From Pseudonocardia benzenivorans CB1190 (lineage in GTDB: Bacteria > Actinomycetota > Actinomycetes > Mycobacteriales > Pseudonocardiaceae): a stretch of DNA of 64,000 bases. Positions 33,651-42,350 of this stretch are shown one piece after another. The notes beneath the pieces are model-generated. The model was not told where the DNA came from. It saw only the letters and a list, made by a program, of their open reading frames with translations, and did no database searches. Position 1 is the stretch's first letter; each line of letters opens with the position of its first letter. The translations under genes and the position numbers were made by a program. The stretch spans positions 2,294,001 through 2,358,000 of the forward strand of contig NC_015312.1 of the NCBI RefSeq assembly GCF_000196675.2, written 5' to 3'.

Positions 33651-34248
33651 TGCGTCTCCGGGCTCACGGGACCCCGACTTCTGGCAGGAGTCGGCAGGGT
33701 GCACCTGCAGCCCGCGCGAAGGAGGATGTGCTCGCCGTGCGTGGATTCGCGGGCGGTGCTGCGACCAGCCGCGTCCTCGACGACGGGGTGGATCTCCCCG
33801 CCGTAGCAGTAGCGGCAGCGGCGCCGGAAGCATCGTGCGTCGTCCTGCTCGCGAGACGTGATTTCGTAGTGAGGCCCGTGTCGAACGTCGGCCGCGGCAT
33901 CCTGTCGATCTCGTCGGGCACGGTCACCCGCGGAATTCGGCATGGGTCGGGGGCACCGCGGTCATCCTCCGCCACGATGCCGCACCCCTTCCCTGTCGAG
34001 GGCCTTCGAGAACCCGCGAGAGAGCCTGCCGCCGACCGCTCGCTGCTGACGAGTAGCCTGCCCGACGGAAACTGGATTCGTTTCTACGATAGCCTGCCCT
34101 GCCGGCGCGCGGTCAACACAGAGGTCTCAGCGGCAGTGCACCACGTGCTCTCGACGGGCCACGATCCTCGACTTGTCCGGGCGCTCGCGGGTCCGTTCGC
34201 CACAATGGCCCTGGCCGCCACAGGAGCGACAGGCGAAAGCCGAGCGAC
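33651..34248. other. Unassigned stretch upstream of the thuA fossil
   Basis: Long frames exist on the plus strand, but none resembles a known family. The operator-like palindrome at 34073-34086 is the only feature I can support. Confidence 0.35.
34073..34086. promoter_or_regulatory. LacI operator-like site
   Basis: TGGATTCGTTTCTA, 11 of 14 matches, about 420 bp upstream of the thuA fossil on the minus strand. Confidence 0.45.
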
Positions 34249-34520
34249 GTGGTCGCGGTGACGACCCCCGCGCATCGGGCCGGCCGTACGCCGGCCCAGG
34301 TCGGCCACGTACTTCCAGGTCGCCACGGCAACCGGGCCTCGATCCCCCTTCGACCTGCGCGACCCGTTCGACCGGGCGGCTGTGCGATCTCGGCGCCGGC
34401 AGCCGACGTCGTGGTCGAGGACGTCCGGTCCGGGTGATGGACCGGCTCGGCCTCGGCGCTGAGGAGATCCGTGCGGTCAGCCCGTGCCTGACCCACTGTT
34501 CGAGGTGCCGCTCCGGCAGC
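34249..34520 (+). pseudogene. CaiB/BaiF CoA-transferase fossil
   Basis: Frame one gives ADVVVEDVRSG; after a frameshift the next gives [19 protein letters not shown]. Together they match the family signature [28 protein letters not shown] (shown as two adjacent parts, [11 protein letters not shown] and [17 protein letters not shown]). Only about 90 codons remain. Confidence 0.6.
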
Positions 34521-34621
34521 CCTGGCACGGGCACGCTGTGCGCGAGACGCGGCGCTCTCTGCTCACGAGGGGCTCGATCGACACAGTTGACCATCAGCGG
34601 GCATGCCCGTAAGTTCGAGTG

Positions 34622-34635
34622 CCGAAACGTTTCTA
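34622..34635. promoter_or_regulatory. LacI operator upstream of nucleoside hydrolase
   Basis: CCGAAACGTTTCTA, with the core GAAACGTTTC perfectly palindromic, about 300 bp before the nucleoside hydrolase start. It is the best-centred site in the window. Confidence 0.55.
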
Positions 34636-34937
34636 GACCAGGTATGCGCGCTTCACCGCCCCAGGGGCCGATCGGCCCATCGTGCGCAGCCTGGCCAGCT
34701 TGACGTCAGCCCTGGGCGCCTGGTGGACCGGCCGGAGGAAGGGGGTTCCGATCCAGCAGGAGTTGGTCCAGCCGTTGAATGCCGCAGCCTCTCGGAGAGG
34801 GTGGGCGAGCAGTCGCTGCGGCACGGGCAGCAAGTTCGTGGAGGCACTGGCGAAGGTGTGCGCTCTCGCTCCGGGCCGTCTCCCGGGCCTCCGCCGAGCC
34901 GGCATTGCCACATGATGAATGAATCGAGGACGCGACC

Positions 34938-35879
34938 TTGCCAACCCCCAGTTCGCTGATCATCGACACCGACCCCGGCGTGGACGACGCCTTCGCCATC
35001 CTTCTGGCCCTGTCCAGTAAAGAGTGCGACGTCCGTGCCGTCACGGCCTCCTATGGCAACGTCGCCCTGGACAAGACATTCGTGAACGCCCGGCGGATTG
35101 TCGCCCTTGCCGGGCGTACCGACATACCGGTGGCCGCAGGCGCAGCGCGGCCACTGGTACACGTGCAGGCCGAGGTCGCACCGGAATGGCACGGCGCGGA
35201 TGGCCTCGGCATGCAGTCGAGCGGCTTCCCGGAGCCCGGGCCTGCCGACCCTCGTCCTGCCCTCGACCTCATGGTGAGCGTTCTGCGGGAGTCTTCGGTT
35301 CCGGTCACGATCGTCTGTCTGGGCCCGATGACCAACACCGCGCTTCTGCTCGCTGCGCATCCCGAACTCACCCCACGCATCGGGCGCATTGTCGCGATGG
35401 GTGGTGCTCTGGGCATGGGCAACACCCGAGGGGCGGGCGAGTTCAACGTCTACGCGGACCCCGAGGCTGCACACCGTGTGCTGACCCAACCCGAGGTCCC
35501 CGTGACGCTCGTGCCGCTCGATCTCACGATGAACTGCACTGCCGACGACCAGTGGCTCGAGACGCTCAGCCAGGCCGGGCCGCGCTGCGCAACGCTCGTC
35601 CGCACAGCGGCGCTCTACCGCGAGGCCACCCGTGAACGCTACAACCTCGACGCGATCGCCCTCCACGACATGCTGGCCATGCTGGAGGCGATCCGCCCTG
35701 GGACGCTGCGCACCACGCCGCATCGGGTCAACGTGGCCTGCACACTCGGCCCTGGACGCGGCATGACCGTGCCCGATCGCCGGCCCGACGCGTCCGGCCC
35801 ATTGGTGGACATCGCGCTCGATACCGAGGGCGAGGTCGTACTGGCAGACGCCCTCCGGTACTTGAGCACCCTGGGCTGA
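34938..35879 (+). CDS. Inosine-uridine-type nucleoside hydrolase
   Basis: 313 aa, usual length of the IUNH family. The Ca-binding signature DTDPGVDDAFAILLAL is at the N-terminus, with LGPMTNTALLL, GEFNVYADPEAAHRVL and TLVPLDLTMN following; the late HDMLAMLEAI region carries the final metal Asp. It hydrolyses ribonucleosides to base and ribose. The TTG at 34938 follows GAGGA. With an upstream operator it probably belongs to the LacI regulon. Its ribose product would feed the ribokinase at 16856. Confidence 0.88.
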   Translation: MPTPSSLIIDTDPGVDDAFAILLALSSKECDVRAVTASYGNVALDKTFVNARRIVALAGRTDIPVAAGAARPLVHVQAEVAPEWHGADGLGMQSSGFPEPGPADPRPALDLMVSVLRESSVPVTIVCLGPMTNTALLLAAHPELTPRIGRIVAMGGALGMGNTRGAGEFNVYADPEAAHRVLTQPEVPVTLVPLDLTMNCTADDQWLETLSQAGPRCATLVRTAALYREATRERYNLDAIALHDMLAMLEAIRPGTLRTTPHRVNVACTLGPGRGMTVPDRRPDASGPLVDIALDTEGEVVLADALRYLSTLG

Positions 35880-36030
35880 GTCGGTTCACAGGCGTGAAGA
35901 CGGGACCGCCACGGCCGATGCCACGCCGGCCGACCGCCACGGTCCAGACGAACTCGGCGTCAGCTGCGCCACGGTCGCCGCCGGCAACGAACCCGTCATC
36001 GTGGCTGCAACGAGCGCGAGGTGAAACGTG

Positions 36031-36480
36031 TCACGGGGGAGATCCGCCGGCAGCGTCCGATCTCCCCGGTTCGTGATCGCTTCGACGACGTCCACCTCGC
36101 GTTGCGGCCGCGCCGGCGCTCGCGTTCCGCCTGCCGCAGGTCGCGTTCCGGACGGCCTGCTCGGTCTCGAGCCCGGAGCCGAGTGTTCCGACCACGATGC
36201 CGACGGAGCTCGCCAGCCACACCAGCTCGACTAGGGGTAGGCGTCGAACGACGGGGCCGGTGCAGCTGGGACCAGAAGTGACCGGGATCGATCGGCGGCC
36301 GCAGCGGTGGCGCCGGACAGGTGGGGACCCGCCGCCACGGGTGGTTGTCGCGCACGTCCCCGGCGAGTAGCCGCAGCCTGCCGTGCAGCCCGGCCAGGGC
36401 GAGGAGCGCGTCGGTGCCCTCTTCGGCACCCGGGAGCGGGCGCCCGCGCCGGCGCCTCGGCCACAGACAGACTCGGCGGG
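36031..36480 (-). pseudogene. Decayed small membrane protein, unrecognised
   Basis: In one minus-strand frame VELVWLASSVGIVVGTLGSG followed by LETEQAVRNAT looks like a single membrane helix plus a charged tail. The preceding part, LALAGLHGRLRLLAGDVRD, is in another frame. I do not recognise the family, and the frames do not join. Confidence 0.25.
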
Positions 36481-36703
36481 GGCCGACCCTCTGACGTCTG
36501 CAGCAGCGATCGGGTCACGGACACGAACAACGTCTCGGTCGAGCGACAGCACGAACCGGTCGCGCCGGCGGAACTCGAATCGGGCGCGGGAGACCGCGTT
36601 GTCGCGGGCCGGCGCGGGTCGCAGGTACGAACCCTGCCGCGCCCACCGGGCGCCAGCGGGCGCAGCAGCGGCACCCCGAGCTCCGCGCGCCGGACGCGGA
36701 CCG

Positions 36704-37810
36704 TCAGAGATCGATGGCGTTGCGATGAGACATCCTCGGGTGACGGGGCCCGCGGGACAGCGGCTCGCGCAGCAACGGGAGGAGGTTGTCGCCGATGCGG
36801 GCGACCTCGCGCAGGTAGGGCGTGTCGGACAGGACGAAATGCGTGATGCCGAGGTCGGCGTAGCGTTCGAGCGCCGCCGCAACCTCGGTGTACGAGCCCA
36901 CGAGCCAGGTCGATCCGGCACCGCCACCGCCGTAGTGGCCCGGTGCGGTGTAGAGGCAGGAATCGAGCACCTCGCCCCGCTCGGCCAGGGCCAGCAGTCG
37001 ATCCTGTCCGACGGATCCACGGTGGCCGTCGATGCCGATCTTCGGATCGGCTGCCATCTGCGCCACGCGCTCCTCCGCGGCCCGCCAGGCGTCCTGTGAG
37101 CTCTCGCGTACGACGACTGTGACCCGGAGCCCGAACTCCAGGGGTGGAAGCTCACGGCCCAGCTGTCCGGACAGCTGCCGGAGCCGCGCGATCCGTGCGT
37201 CGATGCCCTCGAGGGGTTCGCCCCAGAACAGCTGGACGTCGGCCTGGGTGGCGGAGACCTTCTCCGCGGCGGCCGACGCGCCGCCGAAGTACAGCCGGGG
37301 TGCTTGCCCGCCGGCCGGTCGTGGGACGACGGTCGAGTGTTCGACCTGGAAGAAATCGCCGGTGAAGGTCACGTCCTCCTCGGTCCACAGGCGACGGACG
37401 AGGCGGAGGAACTCGCCGGTGCGGTCGTAGCGCCGGTCGTAGTCGGCCTCGCCGTCGCCGTAGGCGGCCAGGGAGTCGCGGCCCGTGACGACGTTGACCC
37501 ACACCCGGCCGCCGGTCAGCCGGCTCAACGTCGCCGCGGCGGTGGCGAACTGTGCCGGCTGCCAGTAACCGGGCCTGGCGGCGACGAGCGGCACGAACGA
37601 CGTGCTGCGCGCGGCGATGGCGGTGGCGAGGACGAAGCTGTCGGGCCGCCCCCATCCTGTCCCGATCAGCGCGCCCGCCCAGCCATGGCGCTCCGCGGCC
37701 CGGGCGAGCTAGACGGAGTAGTCGAGGCTGCCCCAGCCGTCGACCGTGTCGTCGCCGCGGTGGCCCCGCTCGATCATGTTGGGCACGTACCAGAGGAACT
37801 GCCGGTCCAT
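36704..37810 (-). pseudogene. SsuD-like LLM monooxygenase with in-frame TAG
   Basis: Reads as a full-length alkanesulfonate-monooxygenase-type LLM (about 368 codons). It starts MDRQFLWYVPNMIERG, continues through DGWGSLDYSV, and then meets TAG at 37709-37711 (codon 34), where LARAAE resumes in frame. A typical residue there would be Gln (CAG). The rest is intact, with VPLVAARPGYW, LSRLTGGRVWVNVVTG, YFGGASAAAEK and FWGEPLEG. Translation could restart internally at 37594, but this would lose the first strand of the barrel. It is either a recent nonsense mutation or a sequencing error. Confidence 0.7.
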
Positions 37811-38140
37811 CCGGGTCACTCCGTTCTGTGGACAGGACCGTCGGGGTCGGAGGCGGAGCTCGGTGCCGGGGTCGGGACAGGTGTCCCGGTACGGCGACGT
37901 CGGGCGCGCACGGCTGTCTCCTCGAACCCGGACAGCTACGCGGCCGGTGCGGCCTGTCGGCGAGGTCGTCGGTCGATCGGGTGGCCTCTGCGTCCAGTCA
38001 GGTGCATCGTGCCCGACGCTGTCAATGTGGCGGTGTCGCGCGGGGGTTGGCGCGTTCGTGGCGACGGGACCGCGCCGAGACGAAGTCCCAGGTGGTCGCG
38101 GGCTCCGGCTGCACTGATCGCGGTCCCTTATCGGTTCTGA
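37811..38140. other. Intergenic region before the sulfur promoter
   Basis: Divergent spacer between the SsuD-like gene and the ABC importer unit. I see no gene and no copy of the shared promoter element facing the SsuD-like gene. Confidence 0.4.
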
Positions 38141-38183
38141 TCAGAATTCGTCGTTGGACGGGCGTTGGCCGGTGGGCTTTACT
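38141..38183 (+). promoter_or_regulatory. Shared promoter/upstream element, ABC importer unit
   Basis: AGAATTCGTCGTTGGAC contains a -35 TTGGAC (38154-38159). After an 18-bp spacer the -10 is TTTACT (38178-38183). The same upstream sequence and spacing recur at 53750-53796 and, inverted, at 52750-52796. The conserved block upstream of -35 may bind the LysR regulator or an activator. Confidence 0.7.
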
Positions 38184-38189
38184 CCCTGT

Positions 38190-38342
38190 GTGGCGACGAC
38201 ACTGTTCATTCCCGCTACCGGTCGCCGGTGGCGTGGGGCGGTGTCACTGTGCGCAACGTCTTCGGCGTGGAGCGGAACCCTGACGCAGCGTCGTTTCATC
38301 GATCACGGCACCGTGAACTCGGCGAGTTGTCGTACGCGTTGA
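38190..38342 (+). CDS. Leader peptide 1 (leaderless, 50 aa)
   Basis: The GTG lies exactly 7 nt after the -10 hexamer, so the transcript should begin at the start codon. The C-terminal TLTQRRFIDHGTVNSASCRTR (read as TLTQRRFIDHG and TVNSASCRTR) resembles the short leader peptides with an L-T-x-R-R-x-x-x-x...C-R tail annotated upstream of many actinobacterial sulfur operons. Leader peptide 2 shares LTQRRxIDHGTVxSAxCR. The conserved late Cys codon suggests cysteine-responsive attenuation; the mechanism is inferred. Confidence 0.65.
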   Translation: MATTLFIPATGRRWRGAVSLCATSSAWSGTLTQRRFIDHGTVNSASCRTR

Positions 38343-38691
38343 CCGACTGAGCGCAAGCTCGACGAGGACGCCGTTGGTCGCCGCGTCCACGGCTGCACCG
38401 AGGCCTTGTGGCAGGCCGGTGGTCGAGTGGCGCGGACGCTCGTAGTCGAGCACGCGCAGGCGCTGACCATGTCGCGTCGGGGCGCATCGAGGCGTTCCCC
38501 GGCTGCCCGACCCCGCGCCGGGTGATGCGAGCCGACGCGTGCCGGCACGTGCCGGCGTGCTCGGGTCGCAAGGCCTGTGTCCCTCGTCGTCCCGGTCGGC
38601 GGCTCCGACCGCCGCGCCTTCGAGGCGTGGCCGAACGCTGCCGTTTCCTCTCGGGGCCCGCCCCGACTTCCTCCGTTCTCGAGGTCTCAAC
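38343..38691. other. Leader region between leader peptide 1 and the permease
   Basis: 350 bp with no recognised gene. If attenuation operates, its hairpins should lie here. Confidence 0.35.
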
Positions 38692-38735
38692 GTGTCCGTG
38701 TCCCAAGACGTGTCCGACGGCCCGGCGCCGTCGTC

Positions 38736-39686
38736 GTGGACCGTTGCCCGCCGCCGTGTGCGGGCGCCGTCAGCTGGCGCTACATCGGTGGGCGCTTGGC
38801 GACCGGTCTGGTCGCCGTGTGGGGCGCCGTGACGCTCGTGTTCTTCGCGCTCAACGCGACCGGCAACCCCGCGATCCTGCTGGTCCCGCCCGATGCGCCG
38901 CCCGACGAGATTCTGCGGCTGACCCACCTGATGGGGTTCGACCGGCCGCTGCCCGTGCAGTACTGGCACTTCCTCACGAGCGTGGTGACGGGGACGTTCC
39001 CGGACTCGATCCGCTACGGCGGGGACCCGTTGCCGATCGCGCTGGAGAAGATCCCGGCGAGCCTCGCGCTCGGCCTGACCGGGCTGCTGATCGGGGTGCT
39101 TCTCGGTGGCGTCATCGGCTACGTGTCGGCGACGGCGCGCTCGGGCTGGTTGAGCAGGGTGCCGCTCGGGATCGCGACCGGGATCGAGTCGGTGCCGACC
39201 TTCTTCATCGGTATCGTCCTTATCATCGTCTTCGCGGTGCGGCTCGGCTGGTTCCCGGTGACCAGCACCGGCGACGCGGCCAGCATGGTGCTGCCCGCCC
39301 TGACCTTGGCCTTCGCGTTCATCCCGGCCATCGCACGGGTGTTCCGGACCGCGCTGCTCGACGTGCTGCAGGCCGAGCACATCCGCACCGCCCGTGCGAA
39401 GGGTCTGCCGCGGCACGTGCTGGTGTGGCGGCACGTCGTGGCCAACTCGTTGGGTACCACGCTCAACGTCGTCGGGATCCAGGCCGGGGTGCTGCTGGGC
39501 GGGGCGGTCGTCACCGAGTCCGTCTTCGGCTGGCCGGGGATCGGGCAGTTGTCGATCAATGCGGTCCAGAACCGCGACTACCCGCTGGTGATCGTCTGTG
39601 TGCTGGCGATCGCCGTTGGTTTCGTCCTGATCAACCTGGTCGTCGACATCGTCGCGGCCGTCGTGGAACCGAGGTTGCGATCGTGA
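38736..39686 (+). CDS. ABC importer permease (DppB type)
   Basis: About 316 aa membrane protein of the peptide/nickel/opine permease family. Segments: YIGGRLATGLVAVWGAVTLV (helix 1), HLMGFDRPLPVQYWHFL, a five-helix core, and the EAA loop HIRTARAKGLPRHVLVWRHV. The start is uncertain. A GTG at 38692 has a better ribosome-binding site (GAGG) and a sensible N-terminus (SVSQDVSDGPAPSSW), but it is in another frame, so a frameshift near 38770 is possible. It overlaps the next permease by GTGA. Confidence 0.8.
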   Translation: MDRCPPPCAGAVSWRYIGGRLATGLVAVWGAVTLVFFALNATGNPAILLVPPDAPPDEILRLTHLMGFDRPLPVQYWHFLTSVVTGTFPDSIRYGGDPLPIALEKIPASLALGLTGLLIGVLLGGVIGYVSATARSGWLSRVPLGIATGIESVPTFFIGIVLIIVFAVRLGWFPVTSTGDAASMVLPALTLAFAFIPAIARVFRTALLDVLQAEHIRTARAKGLPRHVLVWRHVVANSLGTTLNVVGIQAGVLLGGAVVTESVFGWPGIGQLSINAVQNRDYPLVIVCVLAIAVGFVLINLVVDIVAAVVEPRLRS

Positions 39687-40603
39687 GTCTCGTACAGGTG
39701 ACCGAGGCCGACGGCGGGTCCGCCGGGCCGGCCTCGGTCGACGCCGAGGGTCGGGTCGACCGCCGGCGTCTCCGCCGGCGCACCATCGGTGTTGGTGGCT
39801 GGGTGGGGGCAGGTGTTCTGACCGGCGTGCTGGTGACCGCGCTGATCGGTCCGCTCACCGGCGGTGACCCACTTGCCCAGAACTTCGACGCGATCCTCGA
39901 GGCCCCCTCGGCGGCCCATCTGTTCGGAACCGACGAGCTCGGCCGCGACGTCTTCGTCCGGGTCGTCTTCGGCGGGCGGACGGCGCTCGCGATCACCGTG
40001 GTGTCCGCGGTCGTCGCGTCGCTGCTGGGACTCGTCCTCGCCCTGGCAGGCGCACTGTACGGCGGCTGGGTCGATGCGCTCACCAGCCGGCTCGCCGACG
40101 TCCAGCTGGCGGTCCCGTCGATCGTGCTCGCGATCGTCGTGCTGTCGTTCGTGGGGAACTCGTTCGTCCCGATCGTATTCGTCCTGGTCCTCGGGTCATG
40201 GGTGCTCACGTTCCGGGTCATCCGCGGGCACGCCCGCGCCGTCGTGCAACAGCAGTACGTCGAGGCGGCCCGGGTGGCCGGGGCCGGGCGGCTCGGGATC
40301 GCGCGCCGGCACCTGGTCCCCAGCGTCCTGCCGCTGCTCGCGGTGGCGTTCACCATCAATGCGTCCTCGGCACTCCTGCTCGAGTCGAGCCTCGGCTACC
40401 TCGGCCTCGGCGTCCAACCTCCCGACCCCGACTGGGGTCAGATGGTCGCCACCGGCCAGGCCCAGATCTTCACCGCGCCCTGGATCGCGCTCTTCCCCGG
40501 CCTGGCCGTCGTCGCGACGGCGGTCGGACTGCAGCTGCTCGGTGACGGACTGGCCGAACGGTTCGTGGGTGGACCCGTCACCCGGAGAGGACTCGCACGA
40601 TGA
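39683..40603 (+). CDS. ABC importer permease (DppC type)
   Basis: 306 aa. LFGTDELGRDVFVRVVFGGR, the DppC hallmark, is followed by several membrane helices. The EAA loop is YVEAARVAGAGRLGIARRHL, and the C-terminus has LGYLGLGVQPPDPDWG. The GTG overlaps the upstream stop, and the stop overlaps the ATPase start (ATGA), showing a tight operon. Confidence 0.9.
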   Translation: MSLVQVTEADGGSAGPASVDAEGRVDRRRLRRRTIGVGGWVGAGVLTGVLVTALIGPLTGGDPLAQNFDAILEAPSAAHLFGTDELGRDVFVRVVFGGRTALAITVVSAVVASLLGLVLALAGALYGGWVDALTSRLADVQLAVPSIVLAIVVLSFVGNSFVPIVFVLVLGSWVLTFRVIRGHARAVVQQQYVEAARVAGAGRLGIARRHLVPSVLPLLAVAFTINASSALLLESSLGYLGLGVQPPDPDWGQMVATGQAQIFTAPWIALFPGLAVVATAVGLQLLGDGLAERFVGGPVTRRGLAR

Positions 40604-42294
40604 CCGCCGCACCGCGGATGATCACTCTTGACGCGGAGCTGCTCGGACCGGAGCCCGCCGACGACCGGGTCCTACGGGTGGACGACCTGACGGTCGGCCT
40701 CCGTCCGGTTCCGGGCGACAGCGCGGAACCGATCGTCGACGGGGTGTCGCTGAGGGTGGCCGCGGGCCGCGCGGTGGGGCTGGTCGGTGAGTCGGGTTCC
40801 GGCAAGACGCTGACCGCGCTCGCGGTGGCCGGGCTGCTCCCGTCCGCGATCCAGGTGGTCGGCGGTCGCATCGAGCTCGCCGATCGCGAGCTGACGGGTC
40901 TGGGGGAGCAGGAGGCCAGGGCTCACCTGGCCGCCTCCGTGGGGGTGGTCTTTCAGAACCCGACGGCGTCGCTCAACCCGCGGATGCGCATCGCCGCGCA
41001 GCTACGGGAGGCGCTTCCCGCCGGGACGAGCCGCCGCCGGGCCAGGGAACGGTCGGGTGAGCTGCTGACCGCGGTGGGCATCGCGGACGTCCACAAGACC
41101 CTCGGCGCGTTCCCGCACGAGCTGTCCGGCGGGCTCAACCAGCGCGTCGTGATCGCCATGGCGCTGGCGCGCGACCCGAAGCTGCTCATCGCCGACGAAC
41201 CCACGACGGCCCTCGACGTGTCCGTGCAGGCCCAGGTCCTGGACCTCATCGACGAGCTGCGCGAACGGCTCGGTCTCGGTGTGCTGCTGGTGAGCCACGA
41301 CATCGGCGTCGTCTCAGACCGCACCGACCACGTCTACGTGATGTCGGACGGCCGGATCGTCGAGTCCGGGCCGACCACGCAGGTGCTGGGCGACCCGCAC
41401 CACGCCTACACCCGGCAGCTGCTCGCCGCGACGCCGAGCAGGCTCGAACCCGTCCGGGTCGCAGAACGCCTGCTCCCCGTCGCGGAGCCGGCGTCGCCCG
41501 TGGCCGACCAGTTGGAGGTCCGCGACGTCCGGCGCGCGTTCACGGTGCGCGGCAGCGCTGGCCGGGCCCGTCACGTCGCCCTCGACGGGGTCGACCTGAC
41601 CGTCACGAAGGGTCAGGCGATCGGGCTGGTCGGAGAGTCCGGGTCGGGCAAGACCACGCTCGCGCGGATCATCGTGGGTCTGGAACGGGTCGACTCCGGC
41701 GTCGTGTTCTACGAGGGCAACCCGGTCGCGCGGCACACCCGCGCGCAGCGCAGGCAGTGGCGCCGCGAGGTGCAGTACGTCTTCCAGGACCCGTACAGCT
41801 CGCTCGACCCCAGGCTGACCGTCGCCCAGACCTTGCGGGAGCCGCTGGAGATCAACTTCCCGGGGCTGTCCCGCGGGGAGGTCGCGGCCCGGATCGACTC
41901 CCTGCTCGACGAGGTGGAGCTGCCCCGGAGCTTCCGCGACCGGCATCCCTCCGAGCTGTCGGGCGGGCAACGGCAGCGGGTCGGCATCGCACGCGCACTG
42001 GCGACCGAACCGTCGGTGATCATCGCCGACGAGCCGGTCTCCGCACTCGACCTGTCCGTGCAGGCCCGCATCCTCCGGCTCCTCGCGCGGCTGCGGATCG
42101 AACGCGACCTCACCTACCTGTTCATCTCCCATGACCTCGCCGTAGTCCGCTACCTGTGCGAGGACCTCGTCGTGCTGCGCGAGGGATCCGTCGTCGAACG
42201 GGGCCGCACCGACGACGTTCTGGAACGACCCGAGAGCCCCTACACGCGGGCGCTCGTCGACGCGATCCCCGGCCGCGGCTTCGCACGATCGTGA
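40600..42294 (+). CDS. Fused dual ABC ATPase (DppD-DppF type)
   Basis: 564 aa with two complete nucleotide-binding domains. The first has Walker A GESGSGKT (about 63-70), signature LSGGLNQRV and Walker B LLIADEP. The second has Walker A GESGSGKTT, Q-loop VFQDPYSSLDP, signature LSGGQRQRV and Walker B VIIADEP. It energises uptake by the two permeases. Two-domain fusions of this kind are common in Dpp/Opp-type importers of actinobacteria. Confidence 0.93.
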   Translation: MTAAPRMITLDAELLGPEPADDRVLRVDDLTVGLRPVPGDSAEPIVDGVSLRVAAGRAVGLVGESGSGKTLTALAVAGLLPSAIQVVGGRIELADRELTGLGEQEARAHLAASVGVVFQNPTASLNPRMRIAAQLREALPAGTSRRRARERSGELLTAVGIADVHKTLGAFPHELSGGLNQRVVIAMALARDPKLLIADEPTTALDVSVQAQVLDLIDELRERLGLGVLLVSHDIGVVSDRTDHVYVMSDGRIVESGPTTQVLGDPHHAYTRQLLAATPSRLEPVRVAERLLPVAEPASPVADQLEVRDVRRAFTVRGSAGRARHVALDGVDLTVTKGQAIGLVGESGSGKTTLARIIVGLERVDSGVVFYEGNPVARHTRAQRRQWRREVQYVFQDPYSSLDPRLTVAQTLREPLEINFPGLSRGEVAARIDSLLDEVELPRSFRDRHPSELSGGQRQRVGIARALATEPSVIIADEPVSALDLSVQARILRLLARLRIERDLTYLFISHDLAVVRYLCEDLVVLREGSVVERGRTDDVLERPESPYTRALVDAIPGRGFARS

Positions 42295-42350
42295 ACCGAC
42301 CGGACGCCCCCACCCACTCCGACCCGCAGCAGAAGCAGACAGGGAAACCC

